Shown: positions 18,933 to 28,482, counted from the first letter of the stretch. The stretch is DNA of 64,000 nt from Hyphomicrobiales bacterium (GCA_017305935.1 JAFKJU010000033.1:1-64000); one strand, 5' to 3'. Made by a program: numbers and translations. Notes: generated by a model from the letters alone, not told the origin.

Positions 18933-19448
18933 TTAGATTGCTTTGGACTTGGCCGCCTTGGTGAACCTGCGCACCACCATTTCCCGCTTGAGACGCGAGA
19001 TATGGTCGATGAACAGCACGCCGTTCAGGTGGTCGATCTCGTGTTGCAGGCAGGTGGCGAGCAGGCCTTCGGCCTTGACCCGACTCTCTTTGCCCTCGCG
19101 GTCGAGATAGGCCACCTCGACCTCGGCCGGGCGTTCGACCTCGGCATAGTATTCGGGAATCGACAGGCAGCCTTCCTCATAGACCGAACGGGCATCCGAC
19201 GAGGCGATGATCTCAGGATTGATGAACACCTGTGGCTGCTTCTCCTCGCCGTCCTTGGCAAGGTCGATGACCAGCATGCGGCGCGGCACGCCGATCTGGA
19301 TCGCCGCAAGCCCGATGCCCGGCGCGTCATACATGGTCTCCAGCATGTCGTCGGCCAGACGCTTCAGATCGTCGTCGACGCGTTCGACAGGAGCGGACAC
19401 CTGGCGCAGCAGGGGATCGGGCAGAATGATGAGAGGCTTGATAGACAT
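18933..19448 (-). CDS. def: Peptide deformylase
   Basis: Removes N-formyl groups from nascent proteins. All three motifs are present in the 171-aa protein: [10 protein letters not shown] (44-53, the usual Gln kept), EGCLS with metal ligand Cys94, and QHEIDH with ligands His136 and His140 and catalytic Glu137. Lengths and spacing are normal for type 1 deformylase. The ATG at 19448 was preferred over one at 19460 because of the standard [14 protein letters not shown] beginning. First gene of the def-fmt-truA-arsC series, divergent from rmuC. Confidence 0.97.
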   Translation of the reverse strand: MSIKPLIILPDPLLRQVSAPVERVDDDLKRLADDMLETMYDAPGIGLAAIQIGVPRRMLVIDLAKDGEEKQPQVFINPEIIASSDARSVYEEGCLSIPEYYAEVERPAEVEVAYLDREGKESRVKAEGLLATCLQHEIDHLNGVLFIDHISRLKREMVVRRFTKAAKSKAI

Positions 19449-19568
19449 GGGCTTTCCCATAAACCATCTTGCCGCAGGATGGAATTATTCCGTTGGCAGC
19501 AGGGGTAATTTTTCGACAGGTCGTCGCCAATTTTCCAATGTTCACGTTTTGATCTTTTCTTATCCGCC

Positions 19569-20780
19569 ATGTCTGCTATGACTGGAGGCATGGAACAGGC
19601 ATCCCCGGCGCAAAATCTCATGGCATGGCTTTCCGGCTTCGGCCCGGGCGGCCTCGTTGCGCTTGCCCTCGGCGTCCTCCTGATCGGCGTGCTTTTCCTG
19701 CGCCGCAACGGCGGGCGGGATCAGGCGGAAGCGCAAATGGCCGAGCTGATGCGGGCGCAGGCCGATCTCAACGGCCGCCTCGCCGCCATGGCCGATGTTT
19801 TTGGCACACGGCAGGCGGAACTCAACCAGTCCATCGGCCAGCGACTCGACGGAATGAGCCAGCGCATCGGCGCGACGCTGACCGAACAGACGCGCCATAC
19901 CCATGAGAACCTGCGACGACTGCAGGAGCGGCTTGCCGTCATCGATGCGGCGCAGAGCAATATCCAGACGCTCGCCAAGGATGTCGTCGGCCTTCAGGCG
20001 ATTCTCTCCAACAAGCAGACGCGCGGCGCTTTCGGCCAGGCGCGCATGGAGGCGATCGTCGCCGATGGCTTGCCGATGGGTGCCTATGCCTTCCAGACAA
20101 CGCTGTCGAACGGCTCGCGCCCGGATTGCACCATCCGCATGCCGAACGGCGCGCCGCCGCTGGTGGTCGACGCCAAATTTCCGCTGGAGGCCTGGAACGC
20201 GCTGCGCGCCGCCGCCTCGCCGGAAGCCGCGCGGCTGGCGACGCAGCAATTCCGCCGCGACCTCGACACCCATATCCGCGACATCGCGCAAAAATACCTT
20301 GTTACCGGCGAGACGCAGGAGACCGCCTTCCTGTTCGTGCCCTCGGAATCGATTTTCGCCGATATCCATGAACATCACGAAGCGATCATCCAGCGGGCGC
20401 AGCGCCAGCGCATCGTCATCGTCTCGCCCTCGCTGCTCATGCTGTCGATTCAGGTGATCCAGTCGGTGCTGAAGGACCAGCGCATGCGCGAGCAGGCGCA
20501 TGTCATCCAAGGCGAGGTGGCGCACCTGCTTGGAGACCTCGCCCGGCTCGACGACCGGGTGGCGAAACTGCAATCGCATTTTTCCGCCGCGCAGAAGGAT
20601 GTGGAGATGATCGCCGTCTCCGGGACCAAGATGATGAAGCGCGGCGAGAAGATCGTCTCCCTCGATTTCGCCGAGACTGCGGCAACCCCGGCCGCTACGC
20701 CTCCGGAACCGCAGCCGGCGCCACGCGGCGTCGAAAGCCGCACGGGACTTCTGAAGCTGAGGGTGGTTGACGAGGATTGA
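19569..20780 (+). CDS. rmuC: DNA recombination protein RmuC
   Basis: A 403-aa RmuC-family protein: N-terminal membrane anchor (GLVALALGVLLIGVLFL, about 26-42), a coiled-coil region rich in Gln/Arg/Leu (about 55-150), and a nuclease-like core with LPMGAYAFQTTLSNGSRPDC, VVDAKFPLEAW and FVPSESIFADI. In E. coli RmuC limits inversions at short inverted repeats; its biochemical activity is not well defined. The promoter must lie in the 120 bases shared with def. Ribokinase follows 54 bases downstream. Confidence 0.92.
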   Translation: MSAMTGGMEQASPAQNLMAWLSGFGPGGLVALALGVLLIGVLFLRRNGGRDQAEAQMAELMRAQADLNGRLAAMADVFGTRQAELNQSIGQRLDGMSQRIGATLTEQTRHTHENLRRLQERLAVIDAAQSNIQTLAKDVVGLQAILSNKQTRGAFGQARMEAIVADGLPMGAYAFQTTLSNGSRPDCTIRMPNGAPPLVVDAKFPLEAWNALRAAASPEAARLATQQFRRDLDTHIRDIAQKYLVTGETQETAFLFVPSESIFADIHEHHEAIIQRAQRQRIVIVSPSLLMLSIQVIQSVLKDQRMREQAHVIQGEVAHLLGDLARLDDRVAKLQSHFSAAQKDVEMIAVSGTKMMKRGEKIVSLDFAETAATPAATPPEPQPAPRGVESRTGLLKLRVVDED

Positions 20781-20834
20781 GCCTCTCGGGCAGTGTCGCT
20801 TTCCATTGCACATGAGACAGACGGGACACGCCTG

Positions 20835-21734
20835 ATGATTACGGTTTTCGGCTCCATCAACATGGACCTCATCGCCACCACGCAACGCCTGCCGAAGCCG
20901 GGCGAGACGGTCTCCGGCACCGGGTTTTCCACCGCCGCCGGCGGCAAGGGCGCCAACCAGGCGCTGGCCGCCCGCCGCGCCGGCGCTGATGTGCGCATGA
21001 GCGGTGCGGTCGGCCGCGACGGTTTTGCCGAACCGGCACTGGCGCTTCTCAAGCAGGCCGGAACCGATCTGTCCGATGTCAAGCAGACCAACGAGCCCAC
21101 GGGCACGGCGCTGATCCTGGTCGGGGCCGACGGCGAGAACATGATCGCCGTCGTGCCCGGCGCCAACGGCACGATGACCGCCGAAGATGCCGATGCGGCC
21201 ATTGCAAAACTGTCGCCCGGCGATATCGTCATGCTGCAGTTCGAGATCCCCGCCCCCGCCGTCGAGCGCATGCTGAACGCGGCGCGCGAAAAGGGCGTCA
21301 CCACCGTGCTGAACCTTGCGCCGCTGATCGAAGACGCCGCCCGCCTTGGCCGCCTGGCCGATGTGGTCATCGCCAATGAGACCGAATTCGAACGCCTCGC
21401 CGGTGAGGACGGCATGGATTCGGCGGCCCGCGAGGCTGCGCTAAAGCGCCTGCATGCCGAGACCGGCCAGACGATCATCGTCACGCTTGGCGCCGATGGC
21501 GTGATCGCCGCGCGCGGGGGGGCGCTGCATCGCAGCGCCGGCCTGAAGATCGAGCCGGTCGACACGGTCGGCGCCGGCGATACCTTCTGCGGCTATTTTG
21601 CCGCCGGCCTTGCCGATGGCCTCGATTTTCCCATGGCATTGCGGCGCGCCGCGATCGCCGGTTCGCTCGCCTGCATGAGGCACGGAGCACAGCCGTCGAT
21701 CCCTACCGCAGAGGACGTCGCAAAGCGGCTGTGA
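20835..21734 (+). CDS. rbsK: Ribokinase (PfkB family)
   Basis: Phosphorylates D-ribose to ribose 5-phosphate with ATP. The 299-aa protein has both PfkB signatures: the N-terminal GGKGANQALAARRAGA and the C-terminal DTVGAGDTFCGYFAAGLADG with catalytic Asp249. MITVFGSINMDL is the typical ribokinase beginning, so I use the ATG at 20835 rather than the in-frame 20793. No ribose transporter is adjacent; the nucleoside hydrolase at 24359 could release ribose in the same salvage route. Another PfkB sugar kinase specificity is possible. Confidence 0.9.
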   Translation: MITVFGSINMDLIATTQRLPKPGETVSGTGFSTAAGGKGANQALAARRAGADVRMSGAVGRDGFAEPALALLKQAGTDLSDVKQTNEPTGTALILVGADGENMIAVVPGANGTMTAEDADAAIAKLSPGDIVMLQFEIPAPAVERMLNAAREKGVTTVLNLAPLIEDAARLGRLADVVIANETEFERLAGEDGMDSAAREAALKRLHAETGQTIIVTLGADGVIAARGGALHRSAGLKIEPVDTVGAGDTFCGYFAAGLADGLDFPMALRRAAIAGSLACMRHGAQPSIPTAEDVAKRL

Positions 21735-21936
21735 TCTGGCGCAAAGCAGGCAAAATCAGGGAATTGGCGGGGATTTTATTCTAATTTAACCGATGCCGAT
21801 TACGCATGGGGGCAGAGGGGAATACCGATGCCTCGCGGCTTTCGCAACTGCGAAGCGAAGGGTTCCAGCTTTATAAACCGAGCCCAGCGGCATCCGAGAC
21901 AACTCGGCTGCCCAACGATTGCCGAGACCGTCTCCC

Positions 21937-24288
21937 ATGTTCAAGTTCAAGCTCAATTCGCTGGCTGCCAAGCTGATGGCCGTCAGCGGCGTTTCGATCG
22001 CGCTGGTCATGCTGTCGTCCAATCTCGTGCTCATCTCGCAATCGCGAGATCGGGTTGAGTCGCTGACCATGGCGCAGGCCTCAAGCGAGGCCAAGGCAAT
22101 CGCCAACGACATCTCCGCACAGGTCGGCCAACTCTCCGGCGCCGCCCGCTCCATGGCCGGCGTCATCAGCCGCAGCCATGAAGGCAAGGCGCTCGATCGC
22201 AAGGGTCTCATCCAGGTGCTGCGCGCCAATGTCGACCAGAACCCCTTCGCTTTCGGAAGCTGGTTCATCGAGGAAGAGCGCGCCTTCGACGGCCGAAAGG
22301 ACGAGATCGCCAACCAGGCGGATATCGGCGCCAACAAGCACGGTATCTTCGCCCCCTACTGGACCAAGAACGCCGGCACCGGCGGTATCGATTTCTCCAC
22401 TTTCGACGAGGACTACAAGGCCGAATGGTATTCCGCCACGGCCACCAGCCGCGCCGGCCACATCACCAAGCCCTACAAGGCCCAGTCGATCGCCATTCCC
22501 ACGGCCATGACCTCGATCAGCTATCCGGTCATGTCCGGCGGCAAGCTGCTCGGCGTTTCCGGCATCGACATCTCTCTCGGCTCGCTGGCCGACAGCCTGC
22601 GCAAGCTGAAGCCCTTCGGCAACGGCCGCGTGCTGCTGCTCTCGCAGAGCGCCCAGTGGATGGTCGCCCCGACCGTCGAGCTCGGCATGACCGACTACAA
22701 GGATGCCGGCGACACCGCCATCAAGGCAGCGCTCGACGGCGGCAAGGGCGAGGTCGTCGAGGGCATCGTCGGCGCGGACGGCGTCACCTATCGCCGCGTC
22801 GTCTATCCCTTCGCGCTGCCCGATCTCAACGTCACCTGGGCCGTGCTGGTCGACGTGCCGGAAGCCGCGATCGCGGCGCCCGTGCAGGCGCAGACGCTGA
22901 TGATGGCGCTGGGCGGCATCGTCGTGCTCGCCGCCGTCATGCTGGCACTGTATTTCGCCGCCCGCGCCTTCATCAAGCGGCCGCTCACCGGCCTGATGGC
23001 CGATGTCGGCCGTCTCAGCGGCGGCGACTATTCGACGCCGGTTGCCGGCCGTACCCGCAGCGATGAGATCGGCGCCCTCTCAGGCGCGCTCGAAGGCCTG
23101 CGGCATACGCTGGCCAGCGGCCGCGCGCTGGAAACGGAAGCGGGCAAGCAGCGCCAGGCCGCCGAGCAGGAGCGGCAGCGCTCCGAAAACCAGCGCAACG
23201 AATCAACCCAGCAGCAGCGCCATGTCGTCGCCCTGGTCGGCAAGGGCCTGTCGCAGCTCTCCACCGGCAACCTCTCCTACCGCATCACCGAGGACTTCCC
23301 CGAGGATTATGCGACGCTGAAGCATGATTTCAACGGCGCGCTGCAGAGCCTGGAGCGGATGTCCGGCGAAATCAGCATCTCGATCAACAACATCAGCGGC
23401 GGCACCAGCGAAATCAGCCGCAGCGCCAGCGACCTTGCCCGCCGCACCGAGCAGCAGGCCGCAAGCCTTGAAGAAACCGCAGCGGCGCTGAACCAGCTCG
23501 CGGCGCAGGTCGGTTCCAGCGCCGACAATGCCCGCGCCGCCGCCGAAAGCGTCGAATCCGCCTGCAAGGATGCCGAACGCTCCGGCGACATCGTCCAGAA
23601 GGCCATTTCTTCGATGCAGGGCATCGAGAATTCCTCGCAGGAGGTCTCGCGCATCATCGGCGTCATCGACGAGATCGCCTTCCAGACCAACCTGCTGGCG
23701 CTCAACGCCGGGGTCGAGGCCGCGCGCGCCGGCGAAGCCGGCAAGGGTTTTGCCGTCGTCGCCCAGGAAGTGCGTGAACTCGCTCAGCGCTCCGCCCAGG
23801 CCGCCAAGGAGATCAAGACGCTGATCAATGCGTCGGCCGGCCAGGTGCAAGAAGGCGTCGGCCTCGTCGGCCGCACCGGCGAGGCGCTCGACAAGATCGC
23901 CAGTCAGGTGATGCAGATCAACGGCCTCATCCGCCAGATCTCGGCCTCCGCCAGCGAGCAGGCGATCGGCATCCGCGAAATCAACAGCGCGGTGACCCAG
24001 ATGGACCAGGTGACCCAGCAGAACGCCGCCATGGTCGAGGAACAGACCGCAGCCGGCGCGGCGCTGGCCGAAGAAGCCGTGAAGCTGAAATCGCTGATGG
24101 CGGCCTTCAAGACCGGTGCGGAGCAGGCCGATCCGGTTTCCGCCCTGCGCCAGACGGCTCGCCAGATGCGCACGCCCACCCCGCCGCAGCCCCAACCCCA
24201 GGCGAGGGCTTCCCGCCCCGCGCCGGTTCGCCGCGCCAGCGGCCCGGCGGCCGTGGCGGTCGCCAGCGACGACTGGGAAGAATTCTGA
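21937..24288 (+). CDS. Methyl-accepting chemotaxis protein with Cache sensor and C-terminal WEEF tail
   Basis: A 783-aa chemoreceptor: TM1 near residues 12-34, a ~285-aa periplasmic region of dCache type (the pattern [23 protein letters not shown] is typical), TM2 at about 320-342 and a HAMP domain at about 345-397. The conserved signalling hairpin is near 575-626 ([20 protein letters not shown]). The C-terminus is DDWEEF, again matching the xWxxF tether. Cache domains commonly bind amino acids, carboxylates or quaternary amines; the ligand here is unknown. The ATG at 21937 lacks a strong ribosome site. It ends before a terminator shared with the convergent nucleoside hydrolase. Confidence 0.94.
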   Translation: MFKFKLNSLAAKLMAVSGVSIALVMLSSNLVLISQSRDRVESLTMAQASSEAKAIANDISAQVGQLSGAARSMAGVISRSHEGKALDRKGLIQVLRANVDQNPFAFGSWFIEEERAFDGRKDEIANQADIGANKHGIFAPYWTKNAGTGGIDFSTFDEDYKAEWYSATATSRAGHITKPYKAQSIAIPTAMTSISYPVMSGGKLLGVSGIDISLGSLADSLRKLKPFGNGRVLLLSQSAQWMVAPTVELGMTDYKDAGDTAIKAALDGGKGEVVEGIVGADGVTYRRVVYPFALPDLNVTWAVLVDVPEAAIAAPVQAQTLMMALGGIVVLAAVMLALYFAARAFIKRPLTGLMADVGRLSGGDYSTPVAGRTRSDEIGALSGALEGLRHTLASGRALETEAGKQRQAAEQERQRSENQRNESTQQQRHVVALVGKGLSQLSTGNLSYRITEDFPEDYATLKHDFNGALQSLERMSGEISISINNISGGTSEISRSASDLARRTEQQAASLEETAAALNQLAAQVGSSADNARAAAESVESACKDAERSGDIVQKAISSMQGIENSSQEVSRIIGVIDEIAFQTNLLALNAGVEAARAGEAGKGFAVVAQEVRELAQRSAQAAKEIKTLINASAGQVQEGVGLVGRTGEALDKIASQVMQINGLIRQISASASEQAIGIREINSAVTQMDQVTQQNAAMVEEQTAAGAALAEEAVKLKSLMAAFKTGAEQADPVSALRQTARQMRTPTPPQPQPQARASRPAPVRRASGPAAVAVASDDWEEF

Positions 24289-24307
24289 TCCCGGGACGAT
24301 GAAACGA

Positions 24308-24339
24308 AAAGGCCGCCGGAGCGATCCGGCGGCCTTTTT
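24308..24339. terminator. Bidirectional terminator between the chemoreceptor and nucleoside hydrolase genes
   Basis: A 13-bp perfect stem (AAAGGCCGCCGGA/TCCGGCGGCCTTT) is followed by TT on the plus strand and by A/T-rich bases on the other side. The two convergent genes stop at 24288 and 24359. Confidence 0.88.
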
Positions 24340-24358
24340 CATTGCGATGTCACCGGCG

Positions 24359-25303
24359 TCAGACGCGGGCGAAACGCTCGGCCAGCAACGCGAAGAAGCC
24401 ATCGGAATCGACGTGGCGCATGACCTTGGCATTGTGCTTGCGATCGGTCACCTGCCACCAGTCGACAACCGTCATGCCGACCGTCAGCTCGGATTCGAGT
24501 TCGACCTCGACATTGCAGTCGCGGCCCTTGAACAGCTCCGGCTTCAGCAGATAGGCAACGGTGCTCGGATCGTGCAGCGGGCCGCCGTCGGAACCGTATT
24601 TCTCGACGTCGAAACGCTCGAAGAATTCCAGCATCTCGACCATGGCAATTGCCGGGCGCGTGCCGATGGCGCGGATGGCCTCGACGCGCTTCTTCAGCGT
24701 CAGGAGCTGGTGGGTGACGTCGAGCGGCATCATCACCACGGGAATGCCGCTCTTCAGCACCGCCTGCGCCGCTTCGGGGTCGACATAGATGTTGAATTCG
24801 GCGGCCGGCGTGATGTTGCCGCCCTCGAAGAAGCCGCCGCCCATCATCACAAGCTCGCGCACGCGCGGCGCGATGTCGGGGGCCTTTTCCAGCGCCAGCG
24901 CGATATTGGTGAGCGGCCCCAGCGTGCAGAGCGTCACCGTGCCGGCCGGCTCGCGACGCAGGGTCTCGATAATGAAATCGACGCCGTGCTGTTCCTGGAG
25001 CGCCATGGTCGGCGCCGGCAGGACCGGACCGTCGAGGCCGGTCTTGCCGTGGACATGCTCGGCGGTGATCAGCGGACGCTTGACCGGGCGGTCGGCGCCG
25101 GCGAACACCTTGATGTCCTGGCGGCCGCAGAGTTCGCAGATCATCCGCGCATTGCGCGAGGTCAGCGCCAGCGGCACGTTACCGGCGACCGTGGTGATGC
25201 CGAGCACCTCGAGTTCCTCCGGGCTGCCGAAGGCCAAAAGAATGGCGGCCGCATCGTCCTGACCGGGATCGGTGTCGATGATGATCTTTCGCTTCTCGGC
25301 CAT
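24359..25303 (-). CDS. Nucleoside hydrolase (inosine-uridine preferring type)
   Basis: Cleaves ribonucleosides into base and ribose. The 314-aa protein begins with the Ca2+/ribose-binding motif DTDPGQDDAAA (10-20) and carries conserved GPLTNIALAL, MGGGFFEGGNITPAAEFN and the C-terminal HDP (PLHDPSTVAYL) metal ligand motif. The start at 25303 follows GGAGG. The nucleobase specificity (purine or pyrimidine) cannot be told. Ribose released could feed the ribokinase encoded at 20835. Confidence 0.93.
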   Translation of the reverse strand: MAEKRKIIIDTDPGQDDAAAILLAFGSPEELEVLGITTVAGNVPLALTSRNARMICELCGRQDIKVFAGADRPVKRPLITAEHVHGKTGLDGPVLPAPTMALQEQHGVDFIIETLRREPAGTVTLCTLGPLTNIALALEKAPDIAPRVRELVMMGGGFFEGGNITPAAEFNIYVDPEAAQAVLKSGIPVVMMPLDVTHQLLTLKKRVEAIRAIGTRPAIAMVEMLEFFERFDVEKYGSDGGPLHDPSTVAYLLKPELFKGRDCNVEVELESELTVGMTVVDWWQVTDRKHNAKVMRHVDSDGFFALLAERFARV

Positions 25304-25435
25304 CTGGCCCTCCTCCATGAATATCTGGGGGTTGATTGGGATGGCCTGCGCGGTTTGTCAAGCGGGCAGCTCGCTCACCAAGCCGCCCGTTTCGCGTCTT
25401 GCGCTCCACGGTGCCGCCGCCCATATTAGGGCCAT

Positions 25436-25480
25436 CCGGAGGCTTCCTCGAAGATCCGGGCCGGTCGCTTGGATCAAGGA
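25436..25480 (+). promoter_or_regulatory. Structured 5' leader with ROSE-like element before the Hsp20 gene (tentative)
   Basis: Upstream of the Hsp20 start, nested inverted repeats (CCGGA/TCCGG, and GAGG-CTT-CCTC within) are followed by TCGCT at 25465-25469 and the ribosome-site AAGGA at 25476-25480. A pyrimidine-variable U(U/C)GCU opposite the AGGA ribosome site is the conserved core of ROSE thermosensors on rhizobial small heat-shock mRNAs. The match is short and the fold unverified. Confidence 0.35.
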
Positions 25481-25487
25481 CTAGACG

Positions 25488-25913
25488 ATGACCCGTATCA
25501 CCCCTTTCGCGAGCCCGCTTCTCCTGGGCTTCGACAGCATGGAAAAGACGCTGGAGCGAATCGCCAAGGCGAGCGACGGCTATCCGCCCTACAATATCGA
25601 GCGCCTGCGCGGCAGCGACGACGCGCCGGACAGGCTGCGAATCACGCTGGCCGTCGCCGGTTTTTCCGAGGAGGAACTCGACGTTTCCGTCGAGGAGAAC
25701 CAGCTCGTCATCCGCGGCCGCCAGCTCGAGCAGGCCGAACGCGACTATCTCTATCGCGGCATTGCCGCGCGCCAGTTCCAACGCATGTTCGTGCTGGCGG
25801 ACGGCATGCATGTGCTCGGCGCTGCCTTGCGCAACGGGCTACTGTCCGTCGATCTCATCCGTCCCGAACCGGAGCGTATGGTAAAGAAAATTAACATTTC
25901 CGTTTCACAGTGA
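25488..25913 (+). CDS. Small heat-shock protein, Hsp20/alpha-crystallin family
   Basis: A 141-aa IbpA-like holdase chaperone. The alpha-crystallin core spans about residues 35-130 (YNIERL...ITLAVAGFSEEELDVSVEENQLVIRG...), with the C-terminal I-x-I anchor present as INI in KKINISVSQ. The N-terminal LGFDSMEKTLE is typical of class A rhizobial sHsps. A likely relative is the chromosomal HspC-type protein of Agrobacterium, but I cannot confirm orthology. It is followed 46 bases later by a DUF1150 gene, an arrangement I believe is common in this family of bacteria. Confidence 0.93.
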   Translation: MTRITPFASPLLLGFDSMEKTLERIAKASDGYPPYNIERLRGSDDAPDRLRITLAVAGFSEEELDVSVEENQLVIRGRQLEQAERDYLYRGIAARQFQRMFVLADGMHVLGAALRNGLLSVDLIRPEPERMVKKINISVSQ

Positions 25914-25959
25914 GGGGTGACGGCGCTGCTGCCGTTCCTCCTCAACGTGGAGCCAGACA

Positions 25960-26217
25960 ATGTTGATGAAAGACGCCAACGCCCGACTGACGCAATCCGA
26001 GCTTGCCCATCTGGGTGCCGGCGAAGTCGGCTATATCCGCAAGATGCGGCTCGACGAAGTGACGCGCTGCTTCCCCGAAGCGCCGGAAATCGATCCGAGC
26101 CTCGATCTCTGGGCGCTGTTCGGCGCCGACGGCACGCCGCTGCTGCTCACCGACAATCGCTCCTCGACCTTCTTCAAGGCCGCCGAGGACGACCTGAAAA
26201 CCGTCACCCTGCAATAG
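25960..26217 (+). CDS. DUF1150 family protein
   Basis: An 85-aa soluble protein of unknown function, matching the DUF1150 pattern (LAHLGAGEVGYIRKM ... LDLWALFGADGTPLLLTDNR), found mainly in alphaproteobacteria and usually next to a small heat-shock gene. GGAG lies seven bases before the ATG at 25960. A second in-frame ATG is two codons on. The position suggests co-expression with the Hsp20 gene and a possible role in stress physiology; no function is proven. Confidence 0.85.
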   Translation: MLMKDANARLTQSELAHLGAGEVGYIRKMRLDEVTRCFPEAPEIDPSLDLWALFGADGTPLLLTDNRSSTFFKAAEDDLKTVTLQ

Positions 26218-26263
26218 ACAGGCTTTTGCTGCGCAATAAGACCGCGGCCCCTCCCCCTCGATG

Positions 26264-26304
26264 AAAACGGCGGCCCGGAAGTTTGGCGTAGACGGCCGCC
26301 GTTT
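26264..26304. terminator. Possible bidirectional terminator between the DUF1150 and trmB genes
   Basis: An 11-bp perfect stem (AAACGGCGGCC/GGCCGCCGTTT) with a long 18-base loop lies between two convergent genes. It has only three T on each side, so termination strength is uncertain. Confidence 0.45.
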
Positions 26305-26352
26305 CGAATCAGGACGGAGACCGGCGCGAACATCGCGCCAGAACGATCCGAT

Positions 26353-27057
26353 TTATCCAGCCTTGCGGAATGTCAGGTAGGCGGAAGAGCGGCCTTCGCG
26401 CCGGGCCTTTGCCTCGTAGCGCGTGCCGGGCCAGCCGGTATAGGGCGTCAGCCAGTCGGCCGCGTTGCGCGCCTGCCAGGCGAAGCCGCCATGGTCGCGG
26501 CAATGCAGCAGTGTCCAGTTGATATAGGTATCGATATCCGAGGCGAAGCAGAAAAGCCCGCCCGGCTTCAGCACGCGGTGGAAACGGTCGAGATTGACCT
26601 GCGAGACGAAGCGGCGCTTCCAGTGTTTCCGCTTCGGCCAGGGATCGGGATAGAGCAGGTCGATGCGGTCGAGGCAGGCTTCGGGCAGCCAGTCGAGCAG
26701 TTGCGTCGCATCGTCCTCGTAGACCCGGATATTTTCCAGCCCGAGATCGCGCACCCGTGACAAAAGCTTCGCCATCGAATTGACGAAGGGCTCGACGCCG
26801 ATGAAGCCGGTCTTCGGCTGCTCGCCGGCGCGATGCACCAGATGCTCGCCGCCGCCGAAGCCGATTTCCAGGCGGATGGTTTCGACCGGCACCGAAAACA
26901 GCGCCGCGATATCCTGCGGCGCCGGTGTTTCCAGATCGATCTTCAACGACGACAGGCCGCTCTTCAGCGTATCGGCCTGAAGGCCGCGCAGGGGCTTGCC
27001 CTTGCGCCGTCCGAAAAATGCTTCCGTGGCCCGCTGCGGGCGGCCTGCGTCGCTCAT
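26353..27057 (-). CDS. trmB: tRNA (guanine-N7-)-methyltransferase
   Basis: Makes m7G46 in the variable loop of tRNAs using SAM. The 234-aa protein carries the SAM-binding [15 protein letters not shown] (63-77), the ASP/Asn-rich DDATQLL, and the catalytic/tRNA-binding [14 protein letters not shown] segment. I start at the ATG at 27057, eight bases after the metK stop; a longer frame to 27573 lies inside metK and is rejected. Being directly behind metK couples it to the enzyme that makes its methyl donor. Confidence 0.95.
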   Translation of the reverse strand: MSDAGRPQRATEAFFGRRKGKPLRGLQADTLKSGLSSLKIDLETPAPQDIAALFSVPVETIRLEIGFGGGEHLVHRAGEQPKTGFIGVEPFVNSMAKLLSRVRDLGLENIRVYEDDATQLLDWLPEACLDRIDLLYPDPWPKRKHWKRRFVSQVNLDRFHRVLKPGGLFCFASDIDTYINWTLLHCRDHGGFAWQARNAADWLTPYTGWPGTRYEAKARREGRSSAYLTFRKAG

Positions 27058-27065
27058 GATCCCGA

Positions 27066-28304
27066 TCAGCCCTTCACCGCTTCCTTGAGGGCCTTGGCCA
27101 GGTCGACCTTTTCCCAGGAGAAGGAGCCGTCGCGGCCGGACTTGCGGCCAAAATGGCCGTAGGCCGAGGTTTTCGCATAGATCGGCTTGTTGAGATCGAG
27201 ATGGCGGCGGATGCCCGAGGGCGAGAGGTCCATCACCTTGCGGATGCCGGCCTCGACCTCGTCTTCCCCAACCTTGCCGGTGCCGTGCAGATCGACATAG
27301 ATCGACAGCGGCTGGGCGACGCCGATGGCATAGGAGATCTGGATGGTGCAACGATCGGCAAGACCGGCGGCGACCACGTTTTTGGCGAGATAGCGGGCGG
27401 CGTAAGCGGCGGAGCGGTCGACCTTGGTCGTATCCTTGCCGGAGAAGGCGCCGCCGCCATGCGGGGCAGCACCGCCATAGGTGTCGACGATGATCTTGCG
27501 ACCGGTGAGGCCCGCATCGCCGTCCGGTCCGCCGATGACGAACTTGCCGGTCGGGTTGATGTACCAGTTGCAATCGTCGGCGATCTTCAGGTCGCCGAGC
27601 GCCTCGCGGATATAGGGCTCGACCACGGCGCGCACCTTGGCCGAATCCCAGGAGTCGTCGAGATGCTGGGTGGAGAGCACGATGGAGACGACTTCCGACG
27701 GCTTGCCGTCGACGTAACGCACGGTCACCTGGCTCTTGGCATCGGGGCCGAGCTTGCCGACATCGCCCTCGCCCTTCTTGCGGGCGCTGGCGAGCAGTTG
27801 CAGGATGCGGTGCGAATAATAGATCGGGGCCGGCATCAGGTCCGGGGTTTCGCGGCAGGCATAACCGAACATGATGCCCTGGTCACCGGCGCCCTCGTGG
27901 CCCTGTTTGTCGGCGGCGCTGTCCACGCCTTGCGCAATGTCGGCGGACTGCGAATGCAGGAGCACGTCGATCTTGGCGGTCTTCCAATGGAAGCCGTCCT
28001 GCTCATAGCCGATGTCGCGGATCGCCTTGCGGGCGGCCGACTTGAACTTCGAGGGATTGATGACGGCGTTGCCCTGCTTGTCCGTCTTCATCAGGCTGGG
28101 CGGCAGGCGAACCTCGCCGGCGATCACGACGCGGTTGGTGGTCGCCAGCGTTTCGCAGGCGATGCGCACGCTCCACGGATCGACGCCGGTCTTGGCGGCT
28201 TCACGGTACACGAGATCGACGATTTCGTCGGAAATACGGTCACAGACCTTGTCCGGATGACCTTCGGCGACGGACTCACTGGTAAACAGATAATTGGCGC
28301 GCAT
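27066..28304 (-). CDS. metK: S-adenosylmethionine synthetase
   Basis: Makes SAM from methionine and ATP. The 412-aa protein shows [18 protein letters not shown] (11-28), the [15 protein letters not shown]-binding hexapeptide region and the P-loop-like [22 protein letters not shown] precedes the ATG. Together with trmB it follows praR but is separated from it by a terminator. The promoter region carries two overlapping perfect palindromes (28377-28409), suggesting tight transcriptional control. Confidence 0.97.
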   Translation of the reverse strand: MRANYLFTSESVAEGHPDKVCDRISDEIVDLVYREAAKTGVDPWSVRIACETLATTNRVVIAGEVRLPPSLMKTDKQGNAVINPSKFKSAARKAIRDIGYEQDGFHWKTAKIDVLLHSQSADIAQGVDSAADKQGHEGAGDQGIMFGYACRETPDLMPAPIYYSHRILQLLASARKKGEGDVGKLGPDAKSQVTVRYVDGKPSEVVSIVLSTQHLDDSWDSAKVRAVVEPYIREALGDLKIADDCNWYINPTGKFVIGGPDGDAGLTGRKIIVDTYGGAAPHGGGAFSGKDTTKVDRSAAYAARYLAKNVVAAGLADRCTIQISYAIGVAQPLSIYVDLHGTGKVGEDEVEAGIRKVMDLSPSGIRRHLDLNKPIYAKTSAYGHFGRKSGRDGSFSWEKVDLAKALKEAVKG

Positions 28305-28376
28305 GCGGGATTCCCCTCAAAGAAACAGGCGTGTGGTGTGTTACGCATTTAGGCGTCGAAAGACAAGCACACAAGG

Positions 28377-28396
28377 ACATAAATATATCTTTATGT
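28377..28396. promoter_or_regulatory. 20-bp palindromic operator candidate on the metK promoter
   Basis: A perfect inverted repeat ACATAAA-N6-TTTATGT covers the likely -10 hexamer of metK (TATATT on the minus strand, 28387-28382). Position over the -10 is typical of a repressor site. ArsR-type SahR/SamR regulators are known to control SAM-cycle genes in Proteobacteria, but whether this sequence is their site is not established here. Confidence 0.6.
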
Positions 28397-28409
28397 GACC
28401 GACGGTCAC
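28382..28409 (-). promoter_or_regulatory. Candidate metK promoter, with an overlapping GTGACC palindrome at the -35
   Basis: On the minus strand GTGACC (28409-28404) and TATATT (28387-28382) are spaced by 16 bases, about 78 bases before the metK start. The -35 lies inside a second perfect inverted repeat, GTGACC-N3-GGTCAC (28395-28409). The -10 match is good and the -35 match is 4 of 6. Confidence 0.5.
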
Positions 28410-28432
28410 GCAAAAAACTGTCAAAAACATGC

Positions 28433-28457
28433 AAAAAGGCGGCAAATCTGCCGCCTT
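28433..28457 (-). terminator. Rho-independent terminator after praR
   Basis: On the minus strand an AAGGCGGCA...TGCCGCCTT stem with a 4-base loop is followed by TTT, so the T run is five long. It ends praR transcripts before the metK promoter begins. Confidence 0.85.
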
Positions 28458-28482
28458 GTGCTTTTACTATATCCCTTCACCT

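Noticed and set aside
26353-27573. 406-aa frame fusing upstream sequence to trmB
   Set aside because: The extra N-terminal part is an out-of-frame reading of metK; true trmB begins at 27057.
28305-28376. SAM riboswitch in the metK leader
   Set aside because: I compared the leader with what I remember of SAM-II, SAM/SAH and SAM-V cores and saw no matching conserved stretches; the DNA palindromes explain the region better.
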